Origin: Diphasiastrum complanatum | Lineage: Eukaryota; Streptophyta; Lycopodiopsida; Lycopodiales; Lycopodiaceae | Direction: 5' to 3' | NCBI GenBank assembly: GCA_029204225.1 | Contig: CM055097.1 | Coordinates: 60,962,229 to 61,026,228, forward strand | Length of the DNA stretch: 64,000 nt | Shown here: positions 45,701 to 57,683 of the stretch, piece after piece | Position numbering within the stretch: position 1 is the first letter of the stretch | How the letters are laid out: each line of letters begins with the position of its first letter | Notes under the pieces: generated by a model | Seen by the model: only the letters and a program-made list of their open reading frames with translations | Told to the model about the DNA's origin: nothing | Databases searched by the model: none | Program-made: the position numbers and the translations under genes

Positions 45701-48092
45701 AAGCATACTGTCCCATGATGATGGCTAGTAGCTACAGAACAAGAAAAATCAGCTGAGGTTTGTAACTTCTTCCTACTCATTAAAGGTTCAACAATGTAGT
45801 CCAGTCTTAAAGATGTAGCAAAGATTCCACCACCTTAAGAATGAGAGAGTTCCTTTAATCAAAAAGCTTACATCCTTCTTCAGATCCACTACAAATAAAC
45901 GCAAGAATGTCTGAATTGAACACACCGCTGAACAACTTGTATATAAGAGCACATCAGCATGCTAGATTTCTAAACTTCTCCAAAGGCCACAGCAGACTGA
46001 GTATTGATGGGAAACAGAAGTCCAGAACAAAAAAGTAATGGAATGGAACTCTTAATTCGCACCTTGCATAATCTATTAGCTTAAATATGTGAACGCGTCT
46101 TAAATGGACACAGGCTTAAGAAACTCTCAAAAAGCTCTTCAAACGGTTAAATAGACCAAGATCCAGCTTCAAGTGCTATTGGAGAGGAGAAGCACACAAG
46201 TTATTGAGACTTCTCGAAGTAAAGCAGAGTCACAAATTCTGCGATGAAATTGAGTTCTAGTTTTTTAGAAAAATTCAAGCCTGAATAAATAGAGACAAAT
46301 TTCATACTTGTAAAATAGATGGAATCAGCAACCTTAACCATAATAAATTTGCCCATAAGCTGTTTATGGGCATCAGGCGACCTCTGGAAAGAGGCTCGTA
46401 CCTTCCAGCCATGCACCCATCCTATTAACATCAAGCACAGCATACTCCTCCACCGTTTGGTGTTTCATTTACCCTTGAAAACCTTCTCCTTCTTCCATCA
46501 CTCAGCAAGCAAGAACTAACTTAAAAAATACGAGCAAGCTACCTTTCCAGTACTTCAGTGCAATCAGACATGACCCACATTGTACCTGTTCAAGGCCACC
46601 ATGTGCAGTCACTTCAGAGTAGAGCAAATGCAGATCCATATCCTTATCCCCTACTTTGGGAATTCTGAAAAAAAGGCACGTTGAGATACAATTATATTGG
46701 GGTGATGGTCTGTACAAGGCAGTGCCCAACATGTCATGCTTACAATAGATTGAGATGGACCTAAACGAGGCTGACCACCCTTAAGTTTGAAGTTTGGAAC
46801 AATCAGCATCAAGCATTTTAAATTTTTAGCTAAAAATGATACATAGCGTCTTAACGGGAATAGTTGAACTGTCATATAGACACTCAAAGTAAAGTTCGCA
46901 GTAATAATGTGAGCAAGAAAACTATTAAAACTCATCAAAACAAGGTCTACATAAGAGTGCAGTTTGTCTAGGCATAAAACACTTTTCTGCACTGTTTCAT
47001 CACCAGCAGTAAGGATAAGAGAAAAAGATGCAATCAGGAGCAAATATATCTCGAATTAAAGTGTAATCGATATTTAAGTTGTATGAATGGAAACATCAAG
47101 ACATAACTTAAACTGCATTTTCGTACTCGAGTCTGAGTTTGATTCAATAGCAGAAGTTCCCGCAGCCTACTCCTTCAGAAATTTAATCTAGATAGCCGTA
47201 TCTGTACTTGTGTTTTCTATGTCAGAATTTGACTCCATTCCACGAGCTGAACACGCTAAGGCTAATCTTCAGAGCTTAATCAAACCAATTTCCAGATCGC
47301 TCAAAAAATAATTGGAACCTTAAAACACGAAGAGCTGATTGATCAGCTAAGATTCAATCCTTCTTCAATGCAACCTTTTCTCAAATGCTACAATAGATTC
47401 GCTTACGTTAACTGCGTGTCGAAAAAAGCGTGGAATTTGAAGAATGTATCGTAAAATAGCTGCTTATCCTCCAACACCTCCTCATGAGTTGCCAGCGGCA
47501 ACGGATACACACCACCCCGTCCGGCCTGAGAAGAAGTCCTTCCTCCCGCTTCTGGCAAACCTCCAAAAGGCTCCTGCTCCGGACGCATCCTACCTGAGTA
47601 CTCGCTACTCACAATAATGCCTTGTTGTCTGGAGGCTTGAGGCGATGCTTGTGGATCCAACAGAGAACTCTCAGGACTCTCGGAGAAGAGCTGCGATCCA
47701 GGAGCAACAGCAGGATTGGGAGAGCTGATTGCAGAATAGGAAGAATAATAGCAAGTCTGTGCATCTCCTGGAGCTGGATAAAATTTCCGTGATGGAAACT
47801 GCATCCCCGTAGCAAGTGCAGGAGAGCTACGAGAAGCCAGCACTGTGTTCCCCACTTCGGAGACTGGCATTGCAGGCAAATGCGTTGGAGTCTGAGGTTG
47901 GTGAGTAGATTGAACAGTAGCAGCAGCAGCTCCGGCCGGGAAGTGGAGAGTAGTGGGCGGAAGCTGAGCTCGAAATGTGAGGAATTGCGAGTGCAATTGA
48001 GAGGCAGCAGGGAGAGGGAAGGGGAAAGGCAATAGTGGAGGAGGAATAGGAGGCAAAGAAGGGAGCTGATCGTCCTCCATCGCCATCTCCAC
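42766..48092 (-). CDS. ARID-HMG box DNA-binding protein (HMGB9/10/15 family), six exons
   Basis: The only recognisable host gene. Coding exons on the minus strand are 48092-47407, 46664-46586, 44861-44702, 44557-44417, 43824-43415 and 43257-42766, all with GT-AG introns (742, 1724, 144, 592 and 157 bp) and compatible phases. They give 655 residues. Residues 1-195 are rich in P, S, Q and A. An ARID domain lies at about 196-305 (YPLPLATHEEV, MDLHLLYSEVTAHGGLEQV, FFLRKHYSKLLHHYEQVYFF). A basic stretch KKRRRRRRRK at 338-347 is a likely nuclear signal. A conserved linker follows (GKFEHGYLVTV). The HMG box is at about 442-512 (DPNAPRLNRSGYNFF, IIGELWHGLT, KDKERYQKEK). The C-terminus is acidic. Plant ARID-HMG proteins are nuclear and bind AT-rich DNA. 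In Arabidopsis HMGB15 acts in pollen. The direct function here is inferred from the family. No lesion was seen, so it looks functional. Confidence 0.92.
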
Positions 48093-48195
48093 TGCGTCGT
48101 CGTCTTCTTCTTCTTCTATATGTCTTCTCTTCGCGAAATAGAGAGCAGAAAAGGGAGTGCAAAAGGAAAAAGAAAGAGAGAGAACGCTGGTGAAG

Positions 48196-48234
48196 CCACG
48201 TCATGTGTATATTAGGGTTTTGATAAAACCCTAA
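48196..48234 (-). promoter_or_regulatory. ACGT element and paired telo-boxes upstream of the ARID-HMG gene
   Basis: About 105-140 bp upstream of the start codon the minus strand carries TGACGTGG (48203-48196), a bZIP-type ACGT core. Two inverted telo-box copies lie beside it (TTAGGGTTT at 48212-48220 and AAACCCTAA at 48226-48234 on the plus strand), separated by five bases. Telo-boxes are common near starts of plant housekeeping genes. The start codon is preceded by a CT-rich tract typical of a plant 5' untranslated region. Binding is not demonstrated. Confidence 0.45.
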
Positions 48235-48240
48235 CAGAAG

Positions 48241-51200
48241 ATGACCGGTCACTGCCTTTAAAGGCAGTTTTGGAATGACACCTCACGTGGGCATGGTGCA
48301 GGATTTAGTACTAACTTTTAAGTAGTGGTCATTGGGAATTGGAGTACCTTTATCACAACCAATTCTAACTCTGGGGACTCGATTATGAGTGGTAATGAGT
48401 GGTAATGGCTCGATCAATTGATCATTATCATGTGTAATTGGGACATTCGTTTGATTTTTTTGCATTGTAGCCTGCGTGTTCCATTTTTCAAGATCCCTTA
48501 TCCATTCATTACCTTCATTGCAAAACATCACTTGGCTCATCTCAACTCTACAAGAAACCTTCTTCCAACATCCCCACATCCCAATGTGAAGTGACTCAAA
48601 CCAAGAATGAAGTTGCTTTTAGTGTTGTCAATATTATCACTTGATGATGCTTCCACTACTAGCATGATGCTGGAGGGATACTTTTGGAACTTTCCACTTT
48701 GTATACATCACTTAGCTAACCATTGAGATTGCTAGTGAATGTGAATGAACTGCTTACACTCTCGTCTATGCTTGATCAAAAACACCTTTTTTAGATATCC
48801 TCAAAAGACCTGCATTTTTTAAGGATTCTCGATTATTTGAGGACTATTACTCATGAAAGGGAACATAAAAAATCGTTTAAATATTCATGAAGTTGATTTT
48901 TAAAAAATAAAATCAGTTTCATTCTTGTACGTAGACGGCTTTCCCGAGCACCGGGGGGTGGGGCGGGGTCCGAAGCGCCCTTTCCCATGAAAATTATTTC
49001 TTTAAGTGAGTTGTTTTTACATGCGTGTTTCAATTGGAAAGTAGATTTCATTTCTTGTGAAAACTTTTACCTTTTTTTTTACATAAGTTATCTTTACGTT
49101 CACCTCATGATGGGCATTAAAAAGGTGCAAAAGTTTGCATCCACCTTCTAGCATTCAAGAAGGGCATGACAAAAGAATTTGATTTCCTGAAATTTTAAGC
49201 TAGGAGGTCCATCATTTTATTTGTAATAAAACAACACCCAATAAAAAGATTTGCAAGCGAAATGGCTCAAGAAGGTGGCCTTTCATCGTCTTAAAAACAA
49301 TTACCATAAAATTTTCTCATAATTTTTTTTCACATGCAACTTTAAGACAGATAGTGCCTATAAAAGAAGGTAGAAGGTGCATGTAAAAAAATATTAATTT
49401 TTGAGCATATTTCAAGTGAACTGCACTCAATGACACTCCACCATTTTCTTTATAAAAAAGCAAAAACTAATTCTTGTGGGGGAGAAGGCCCCCATTCGAG
49501 GCCATTTCGCCTTGGGAGGAAGTTGCCTCACCGAAACAGCTGATTTACAGACAAGAATGGGGGAAGGTTTGACTCTGTGACCTTTTTTGCAGGCAAAAAG
49601 ACTCAAGAAGGTGGCCTTTCTCGTCTTAAAAACAATTAAAAAAAAATTTCTCATAATTTTTTTTCACATGCAACTTAAAGTGCCTGTAAAAGGAGGTAAA
49701 AATAACTTATGTGCACCTTCCACTGCCTAGAAGGTGCATGTAAAGAAATAATAATTTCTGAACAAATTTCAAGTGATTTAAATGCACTCAATGAGTTTTC
49801 ACCATTTTCTTTATAAAAAAAGCAAAAACTAATTCTTGTGGGGGAGAAGGCCCCCATTCGAGGCAGTTCCACCTTGGGAGGCAGATGCCTCACTGGAACA
49901 TGGTGGAAGGCCCAAGGGAAGGCGTCAATGATGCAAGCTTCTCCTACATAATGGCATGAACAATAAAGAAGAAATTTGTATCACTATGGTTTTTGCATTT
50001 AGGACGACTTCTTTTACATTTGTTCAACCTTTTTATGTTATTTAGATCAACCTTTTTTTGTGAAACATGCATGTGGTAAGCCAATGAGAGGCTGCCACAT
50101 GGCACATTCACATTCCATCAAAATTTTCATGTGCTATCTGTTGCTTTTTTATTGGATGTCCACTTGAGAATTGTGTTGAGAAGGCTCACAAAATATTTTG
50201 CTTCTAAATTTACATGAACATTTTGCTTTTGGAGGTGCCTCTAGGATATAAAGAAAAGTTGTGCACTTGGCAATATCGTTAATACCATGCATACCATAGC
50301 AGTCCAATGAGGGAGAGAACGAGTCCAAAGGAGCTTGGTTTTGATAGCATAGCAAAGTTTACAGATAGATTCAATCTCAGTCATCCATCTCCTCACTACT
50401 ACTTCAGGGATTTGTCATCCAACCTACTGCATTATAACTCGACATTGGACTCCTAGGTGCTCCTACGGCTTGGCCTACTACAACAAGTAGCCCACCTCCT
50501 GATGATGGATACCTAGTACCTTGTGCCCTCAAAAAAATGCTCCTTTTAAGGGTTTTGTCTCATACTACTAGCAAAATAGTGAGAATCTCAAAAAATCGTT
50601 TTCTTTTTTGGTCATTGCTTGGGAAAATTGGCAAAGTGCAGGAATGAAATTTTCACTATTTCTCAAAAACCTATATTATAAAATCTTGGATGATTTTTTA
50701 TACAAGCATATAAGCCCTTTTATTTACAATAGTCTTCAAAAAATCGAGAAGCTTTAAAAAATTGCATGTTATTTGAAGATAAGAGGTTTTTTTTTGAGGT
50801 GAGCACTCTTTCTTGTTTCTCATTACACAAGCAAAATCAGGAAAAAGCGTTAGATCTAAAAACAAGCTAAATAAGCAGATTAATTTTAGGGTATTGGCCT
50901 AGAAAACCACTAAAATAGGGCAAAGCCCTAGAGATGAGGAGAATTAGCAAGTAATACATAGAATGTGAGTATTGATAAACCGACTCACTTTGAGCTCATT
51001 TGGTGCATGTCATCATTAACCGTCTATTCTAAACCCTAAATTTTGTGCCTGTAGACTACTCAGAACTAACATGCAAAAATGCACCCTGGTATCTGCAATC
51101 ACCGTTGTCTCATTAGAAGCGTTGGATTTTGCCACATGGCAAGAATCCAAGTGATCAGACGTAAATAAACTGGCACTAGCCCCATCCGTCGCTACGTATT

Positions 51201-52058
51201 CTGCTGAAATTGGTACACACCAATTATCAGAAAACCCTAAACCAAATCCAGGGCTTGCATCTAAAGCATAAACTAAATATAGGTCTGAGAACCCTAAGGG
51301 ATGGAAAAATAGTAATTATCCCTGCTTTTATTAAAACTAGGGTCTATTACCCACTGCTGAAAAGAAAAACTAGGGTTTATTAACCACTACTGAAAAGAGA
51401 AACTAAAAGTGGCAGAAGCTCTGAGCGGCAACAGAGGAATGGGGCAACTTGCAAGCTGCAAGGTACGACCTCCACCTGTCCATCTTCTTGCCTAAAGCTA
51501 CAGGCTCATGTGGGAGGCCCCACCGCCACCAGCTGCTGAGAGCATCGCCATGCCCTCACTCTTTCTAACATATTCGCATGCGCAGTGGGATATGATTTGT
51601 GGGCTTAGGCGAGGGGTCGTTTAGAGGCCTTGATTACTTATTTTATGAGTTTTTTTTATGGGTTTTGATTTGAACTTGCAAAGAGATATTCCATGGTTTC
51701 CATGGTGTTATGAAAAGGTGTAGCTATATATAACACCTACACACTATGACCAACGCTTTTAGTTGCTTTATTGACTCTTCATGAATGCCCAATAAAGTGC
51801 TCTCTATGCTCTTTTTCATTACATAAGTGGCTAGTGGGATGCCTTTCTTCATGATAAGTATGACATGTATAGCGCACAATTTCATATGTCATATTGGAAA
51901 AGTTAAAAGATTATTTCATGGGCTTTACCACACCAAAAGGGTGAACAAAGTCATTTAGATTCTACATCTCTACCTAACATGCATATGAAAACCATGGATC
52001 TCACATTACGCACTCAAGTCTTTCTTACAACAACTACAACTACACTTAAGCATGCCAC
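48241..52058. other. Unassigned intergenic sequence upstream of the ARID-HMG gene
   Basis: No gene model or retroelement hallmark was supported. A 98-codon minus frame at 48283-48579 has no recognisable domain. A GC-rich patch lies at 48935-48985. The direct repeat at 49267-49905 is listed separately. Confidence 0.45.
49267..49905. repeat. Direct repeat, two copies of about 300 bp
   Basis: Copy one spans about 49267-49553 and copy two about 49602-49905. Both run from CAAGAAGGTGGCCTTTC through TTCTCATAATTTTTTTTCAC and GCAAAAACTAATTCTTGTGG to CGCCTTGGGAGG or its variant. Small indels separate them. No terminal inverted repeat or target duplication was identified. Confidence 0.8.
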
Positions 52059-52261
52059 CAAATGTGTGAATTTGTTTTTTGGCAACAGAGTTACGCAACT
52101 AGTGGGGTTATACACAACATGTGTAGAGTCTGGCCATGTGGGCAACGCCAAGTGAGGATCAAGCTCCTTAGATGTCACTACGTGGCAGTTGGGATTCGAG
52201 CCTACGCCACAATCAACAACTCTACCCATACACCATACTGCGATGAACAAATGTGTGAATT
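52059..52261 (-). mobile_element. tRNA-derived SINE with 14-bp target duplication
   Basis: The insert 52073-52247 (175 bp) is flanked by the exact duplication CAAATGTGTGAATT at 52059-52072 and 52248-52261. Read on the minus strand it has an A-box-like GTATGGTGTATGGGTAGAG near its start and a B-box-like GGCTCGAATCCC (52202-52191) about 35 bp later. It ends GTTGCCAAAAAACA, a short A-rich tail next to the duplication. Internal polymerase III boxes, tail and long duplication are the hallmarks of a SINE. A 78-codon frame across it is incidental. Confidence 0.75.
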
Positions 52262-53410
52262 ATGACAATGGTTTGTTGTAGGAGATAAACCTTCCAAAAT
52301 TTGAGTAAAGTAAGGTATTTATTGTCACCCCACATATATTGATTGATACTATATTGAAATCAAAATAACATCAAGTTTTTTGTTCTCTCAATAATGATAA
52401 GACCAACTACCAAGTTGATATTTATAAGGCTAATCTTCGCATCCCAATCCCATGAGCATGAAAGAGATTAGTAGTTGTGTTGGTTTGTTGGAAAAAGTCA
52501 TGTTTTCAATATCTCGTATATATGTTTGGGTCTAATAGCAGGTTTGTTTTATTATCTAACTTTTGTTGGGTCTCAATCTTCAAGCATATTTGTATAAATA
52601 GTTGGAAAAAATCAAAAGATCATATGACATGAATGACAATTAATCAAGTTATAATAGTGTAATGGGAAAAGTGGGTAGTACAACATATTTAAGGCTATAC
52701 ATTTGTTATCTATGATAAGCAAGATTTGTAATTCACTATCAGTAATCTACGATTAGTTCAGTTGCACAAGGATAACACATATAGTGCATGAAAACGAGCT
52801 TGCAAAAAAGAATGGGAAAAGGCTATATGGAGAACAATATTTGATGAAGTTCATATGATCGATCAATAGACTAACATAACGTCATCTCAACATTAGAGGA
52901 GTTCTGAATATCAAAAAGACCCTTTAAGGAATGCCATGTAGGATAGAAAAATATCAAAATAAAAAAAACAATATTGCTTATTTAGTTGGCCCCACCACTC
53001 TCGCGGCCTCCCCAACTCCCAATGATCTAACCATAGTGTCTACAGTCACAGTTAACAACTCTAAACTGTTCACAGTCTAACTTGTCAAAATTTGAAAATA
53101 TGACCGCAATCCACAAATTCAAATCAGGGAAAAAAGCATCCCTCCACTAGAATGAAAATTTGAGCGCCATCTCCAAATATGAACGCCATCTTCACATTGG
53201 ACTGAGATTATGAGCGCCATCTCCACATCGGACTGAAAATATGAGCACTATCTCCAAATTTGAATTAGACAGAGTATATAATATAATTAAAGATAACTAC
53301 TTTGTTTTGTTTTGTATTGTTTTGTTTTGTACTGTTTTGTTTTGTCTTGCTTTATCTGATGACGACATTGTGTCAGTTAGAATTAAAGTAGAATCATTGT
53401 GTTACTATAC
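52262..53410. other. Unassigned sequence with short tandem repeats
   Basis: At 53161-53260 four imperfect units starting TGAGCGCCATCTCCA or a variant are repeated with spacings of about 19 and 31 bp. At about 53300-53350 there is a TTTTG-rich microsatellite. No gene was supported. Confidence 0.55.
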
Positions 53411-53647
53411 TGTGGGTCCTACCAGTGGATAAGGATCAGTTGGCCTCGCCACGAGACAAGTCGACGGGACATGCGTCCCGCCAACGGCAAGCTGGATCAT
53501 GCATGGGTTGCCTGAGTGAACAACTATATGTACAGTGTAATTTCATTTTGAGAAATACAGTTGCTATGTGAGCTTGCTGTGGAGAGTGTTTTCTATCTGT
53601 GTTACTGTGTAGCATGATCTGTGTTCCTGTGCAAAGCAAATTCTAAG
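53411..53647 (+). repeat. Putative 5' LTR end region of element H
   Basis: Inferred only from its position before the primer site. The TG at 53411 is a guess and the right end lacks the usual CA next to the primer site. The 3' LTR is outside the window, so the limits cannot be confirmed. Confidence 0.35.
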
Positions 53648-53648
53648 T

Positions 53649-53660
53649 TGGTATCAGAGC
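53649..53660 (+). other. Primer binding site of element H
   Basis: TGGTATCAGAGC, a perfect initiator tRNA-Met match, 7.1 kb upstream of gag because of the B2 insertion. Confidence 0.88.
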
Positions 53661-54126
53661 CGTACAGGGAGTGTACACAGTACAGTATCGTCGTTGAAGA
53701 GAGCTTCGGGAGAACTGTCTTCTGAGAGTTCGGGGTTTACGGTGGGTTGAAGACGGAAAGAGAAGCACTGGTGCACGGTTTCTAGTTTATAGAGGCTTGC
53801 TAAGCTCATCGGAGGGATTATTAGCCTATGCATAGCATCAGACAGGGAAAATTTTGGTGAAAAATTGACAATTTTGAAGCCAGCTGAAAATTGAAACTGG
53901 CCTTGGGGTTACAATTTTTATACATAACTAGTGATTTCTTCACTGTTTGTTCACCGTTTGGATGCCGTAAGGATAGGAAGGAAGCTAATCACATTGTCAA
54001 CCAGCCATGGAGAGATTTTGAGGTCTATGTTAGAGATTTGTCTCCAGACAGTTAACCTAGCAGATTTGCGGTAAAAAGGTGAAAAAAAAGCCACTTTGCC
54101 AAGTTGAGATAAAATCACCGTTTCTT

Positions 54127-54775
54127 TGTGAAAGATTCAACTAGTTTCATCACATTTTGCAATATTTCCATAGTTGGCATATTGAGGCCAAAACTTGTTT
54201 TAGACTTAGAGGTTGACTTTTCAAAGTTCGTTAGTCTAAATTTCATTTGAATAAACACTTTTTGAAAGTGTGGGAAAGATAGAATGCAAGTTTGAGTAGA
54301 TTCAATTTGAATAAGTTGGGTACATTGAATCTAGACCCAAAATTGGTAGGGTTAGCATTTTGGTGGGAAAGCCAAGTGGCCAAATAGGGTTTGGACCTGT
54401 TATAAAAGGATGTAACTCGTGGAGACAGTCATCTTCTCTCTTCTCTATCTCATTTCATGCTTATACATGTTCTCTTGGGTTCTACTATCCATTGGTGCAC
54501 CATCTTGGTGATTGCTTGCAATTCTATGTGTAGAATGATCTATATTTGTTATTTTTGGATCCACATGTGTGAAATACAGTAGCTTGTTGGTTTTGTACAG
54601 ACAACAACAGTACATAATCATTTCATTCAAGTTTGATCAAGTTCTATTAGTGTTTGCATCTCAAATTGTGTGTAGATGCTGATTTTTCTACATTGGTGAA
54701 ATTGGTAGTGTATTTCTCTTTCTAACCAAAGATCATTCAAGTAGATTGGATCTTAAGGATCTGAAATCTTTCACA
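54127..54775 (+). repeat. 5' LTR of element B2
   Basis: TGTGAAAGAT...ATCTTTCACA, 649 bp. The palindrome is mutated to CACATGTGTG at 54562-54571. A TATAAAAG box lies near 54402. Confidence 0.93.
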
Positions 54776-54787
54776 TGGTATCAGAGC
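54776..54787 (+). other. Primer binding site of element B2
   Basis: TGGTATCAGAGC directly after the LTR end. The leader to 55366 matches that of B1. Confidence 0.95.
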
Positions 54788-55366
54788 TTGTGTTTCAGGC
54801 TATGAAGAAGAAAATCAGATCTATCAATGATTTGGTGAAGATATCAAGTCTAGAGCATGCTAGAGAGGATTCTACACCAAAATCGGATTTTTTGCTTTTG
54901 TAGATTGGATCTTTTGTAGATCAAAACACTAAATAGGTCAATATACTTGTTCAATTCTGATTTTTGAATTCACATACTGGATTTGGCCGATTTTTGGATC
55001 ATTGGTTTAGCCTAAGTGGTGGCTCATATCAAATTTTCAGCATTTGCATGTAGATTTGGAATAGTCAATTTTTTGTGATTTTGTCAAAACCCTAATTTTG
55101 ATTGGATCTCTAGATAGTGAGATTTCTGGACTTCATTTGAGTGTGTTTCAATCTTAGGAAGTGTCAAAAGTCATTAGATTGAGGATAGTTCATAGGTTGA
55201 TCAAGATTCCATGATTCTATGTGTTGATTTGCTTGGATAAGTGCTAGAAGAGAATTTGTGAGATAGTTTCAAATCTTGGTGATTTCTTTTGAAAGCATTT
55301 GTTGTTGTTCAAAGGAGTGCTTTGTGCATTGAAGCATGTTGAAAGAGAAGATCAGGTCATTGCTAC

Positions 55367-57683
55367 ATGGCAACCTCAATTGGAGTCATGTTGGAAGCCA
55401 ATGATAGGCTTACCTCAAGTAACTATTCATTGTGGAAAGTGAGGATGGAGTCACTTCTTGAGATGAATGATGTTTTGGATATTGTTGTAGGCTTGGAGGA
55501 GAGACCAGCAACACAACAAGATCAATTGAGGTATGACAAGAGGGCCAAGAAGGCTCTACACATGATAAAGATGAATGTTACCAATGAACTTCTCAAGGAA
55601 GTTGGTAAGTGCACATCATCTTTGGAAGCTTGGAATTCATTGAAGAAGCTTTATGAATCCAAGTCTACTTCAAGAGTGTTGACTGTAAGAAGGCAAATCT
55701 TTTCTTGTTTGCAAAAGAATGAAGAAAGTCCAAGTACTTTTGTTTTGAGAATGAAAGCATTGAATGATGAGTTAGCTTGCATAGATGAAAGCATTAAGGA
55801 AGGAGAGCTTATTCAAGTTATTCTTAATGGCTTGTTGGATTCTCATGCTAACATTGTTCAAAGTATTGCTATTCAAAAGACTTTGCCAAGTTTGATGGAT
55901 CTTCAAGAGATCTTGATCATTGAGGAATATAGGCTTCAAGCAAGAGGTGGATCTACATCGACACTTCAAGAGGTGCTATGTTCACAAAGGGCAAATTCAA
56001 GGGCAAAACCAAAAGCAAGTGGTCTAAAGGGCAAGATCAAGTGGATGCTTCTTCAAGTGGCAAAAAGAAGGATAGATCAAAGCTCAAGTGCTTCTATTGT
56101 GGCATCAAAGGACACTTTGCAAGTGAGTGCTACAAGAAGAAGAGAGATCAAGGAGACAAGCAAGGTAATCTTACTCTTGATGAGGATGGTTTGGATGTGC
56201 AAGATGCAAATGATGATGCTTTTGTGATGTCTTCATGTATGCTTGCTAATGATGGAGATCTAGATCCTTGGTGGATTGATAGTGGAGCAAGTTCACACAT
56301 GACCTTTCACAAAGAGTACTTCACTTCTTTGTTGGCATATGGAGATGACAAGAGGGTGATCTACACGGCCAATGATGGTGAGTGTGCAATCAAAGGGATT
56401 GGCACAATTCCTATTTCTCTCTCTACAAATAGGAATGTTCATTTGGAGGATGTCTCGTTTATTCCATCTATTACCAAGAATTTGCTTAGTGTGAGTCAAA
56501 TGCTAAGTAAGGGCCTCAAGGTGAAGTTTGATGGAGATGCTTGTTTGATCAAAAGGAAGGATGTCTTGATTGGAAAAGGTAAAAGGCAAGGGAAGTTGTT
56601 CAAACTTGATGCTTGTGTTATTACTAACCAAGTTGGATGTGTTGCAAGGGAGCAAATTTCTATTCAAGAGGTTTGGCACAAAAGTATGGGACACCTCAAC
56701 TTCAAGTCATTGGAGGTAATGGCAAGGAAGAAGGTTGTGATTGGTCTTCCAAGTTCCTTAAGTAATGACAAGCATGTTTGTGAGTCTTGTGCTTTGTCTA
56801 AGTCACTTGATCTATTTCTAGATCTACAAAGCCTTTTCAACTTGTACATTCGGATATTCATGGATCTACTACAATTAGCAATAGTGGAGCTACGATGTAT
56901 GTAACATTCATTGATGATTTTAGTAGATTTGTTTGGATCTATCTACTAAAGAGCAAGGATGAAGTGTATGATGTCTTTGTCAAGTTCAAGAATTCAAGGG
57001 AGAACCAATTCTCCACAAAGATCAAGTGCTTGAGAGGTGACAATGGTGGTGAGTACATATCTAACAAGTTCAAGGCCTTTTGTGATGAGCATGGGATCAA
57101 GAGGGAGTATACAACATCAAGGACCCCACAACAAAATGGAGTGGCTGAAAGGAAGAATAGAACTTTATGTGAAAGTGCTAAAGCTATGAGGTTAAGTGCT
57201 AATCTTGACAAACCATTTTGGGATCAAGCTTTGTTGTGTGCCAATTTCTTGTGCAATAGGTGGCCGAGTGCTATTTTGGATGGAAGGACACCTTTTGAGA
57301 TGCTATTCAAGAGGAGGCCGAGTGTCAACTTTCTAAGAACCTTTGGATGCACATGCTATGTCAACATTACTCTTGATGATAGGACCAAGAAGGATCCATC
57401 TTCAAGAAGAGGTATTTTTGTTGGATATAGTGAGGTGAGTAAAGCCTACAAGGTTTACATTCCTTCTACTAACAAAGTGATTGTTGGTAGAGATGTCATT
57501 TTTGATGAGGGAAACATTCCAGAGGTGTTTTCAAGCATGATTGATGGTAAAGTAGATGGATCTAACATTCTTGATGTTGATGAGAAGGATCCTACTTTGG
57601 ATGGTGGTGATGATGGACCTTCATCAAGTCAAAAGCCAAGGAGAACATCAAGAGAAAGACAAGTACCTTCAAGGCTCACATAG
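55367..57683 (+). pseudogene. B2 gag-protease-integrase
   Basis: Starts MATSIG with NYSLWKVRMES intact. One base is missing at about 55972 (GAGGTGCT versus GAGGATGCT in B1), so the gag frame is lost and the zinc knuckle (CFYCGIKGHFASEC) and protease WWIDSGASSHM read in the next frame from 55978. A net 16-base deletion near 56808, shared with B1, shifts the frame again before integrase (56895 onward: FIDDFSRFVWIY, DNGGEY, NGVAERKNRT). The frame ends at TAG 57681-57683, which replaces the tyrosine of RLTYD. Confidence 0.9.

Noticed and set aside
52014-52250. A 78-codon minus frame as a possible small gene.
   Set aside because: It coincides with the SINE insertion and its flank.
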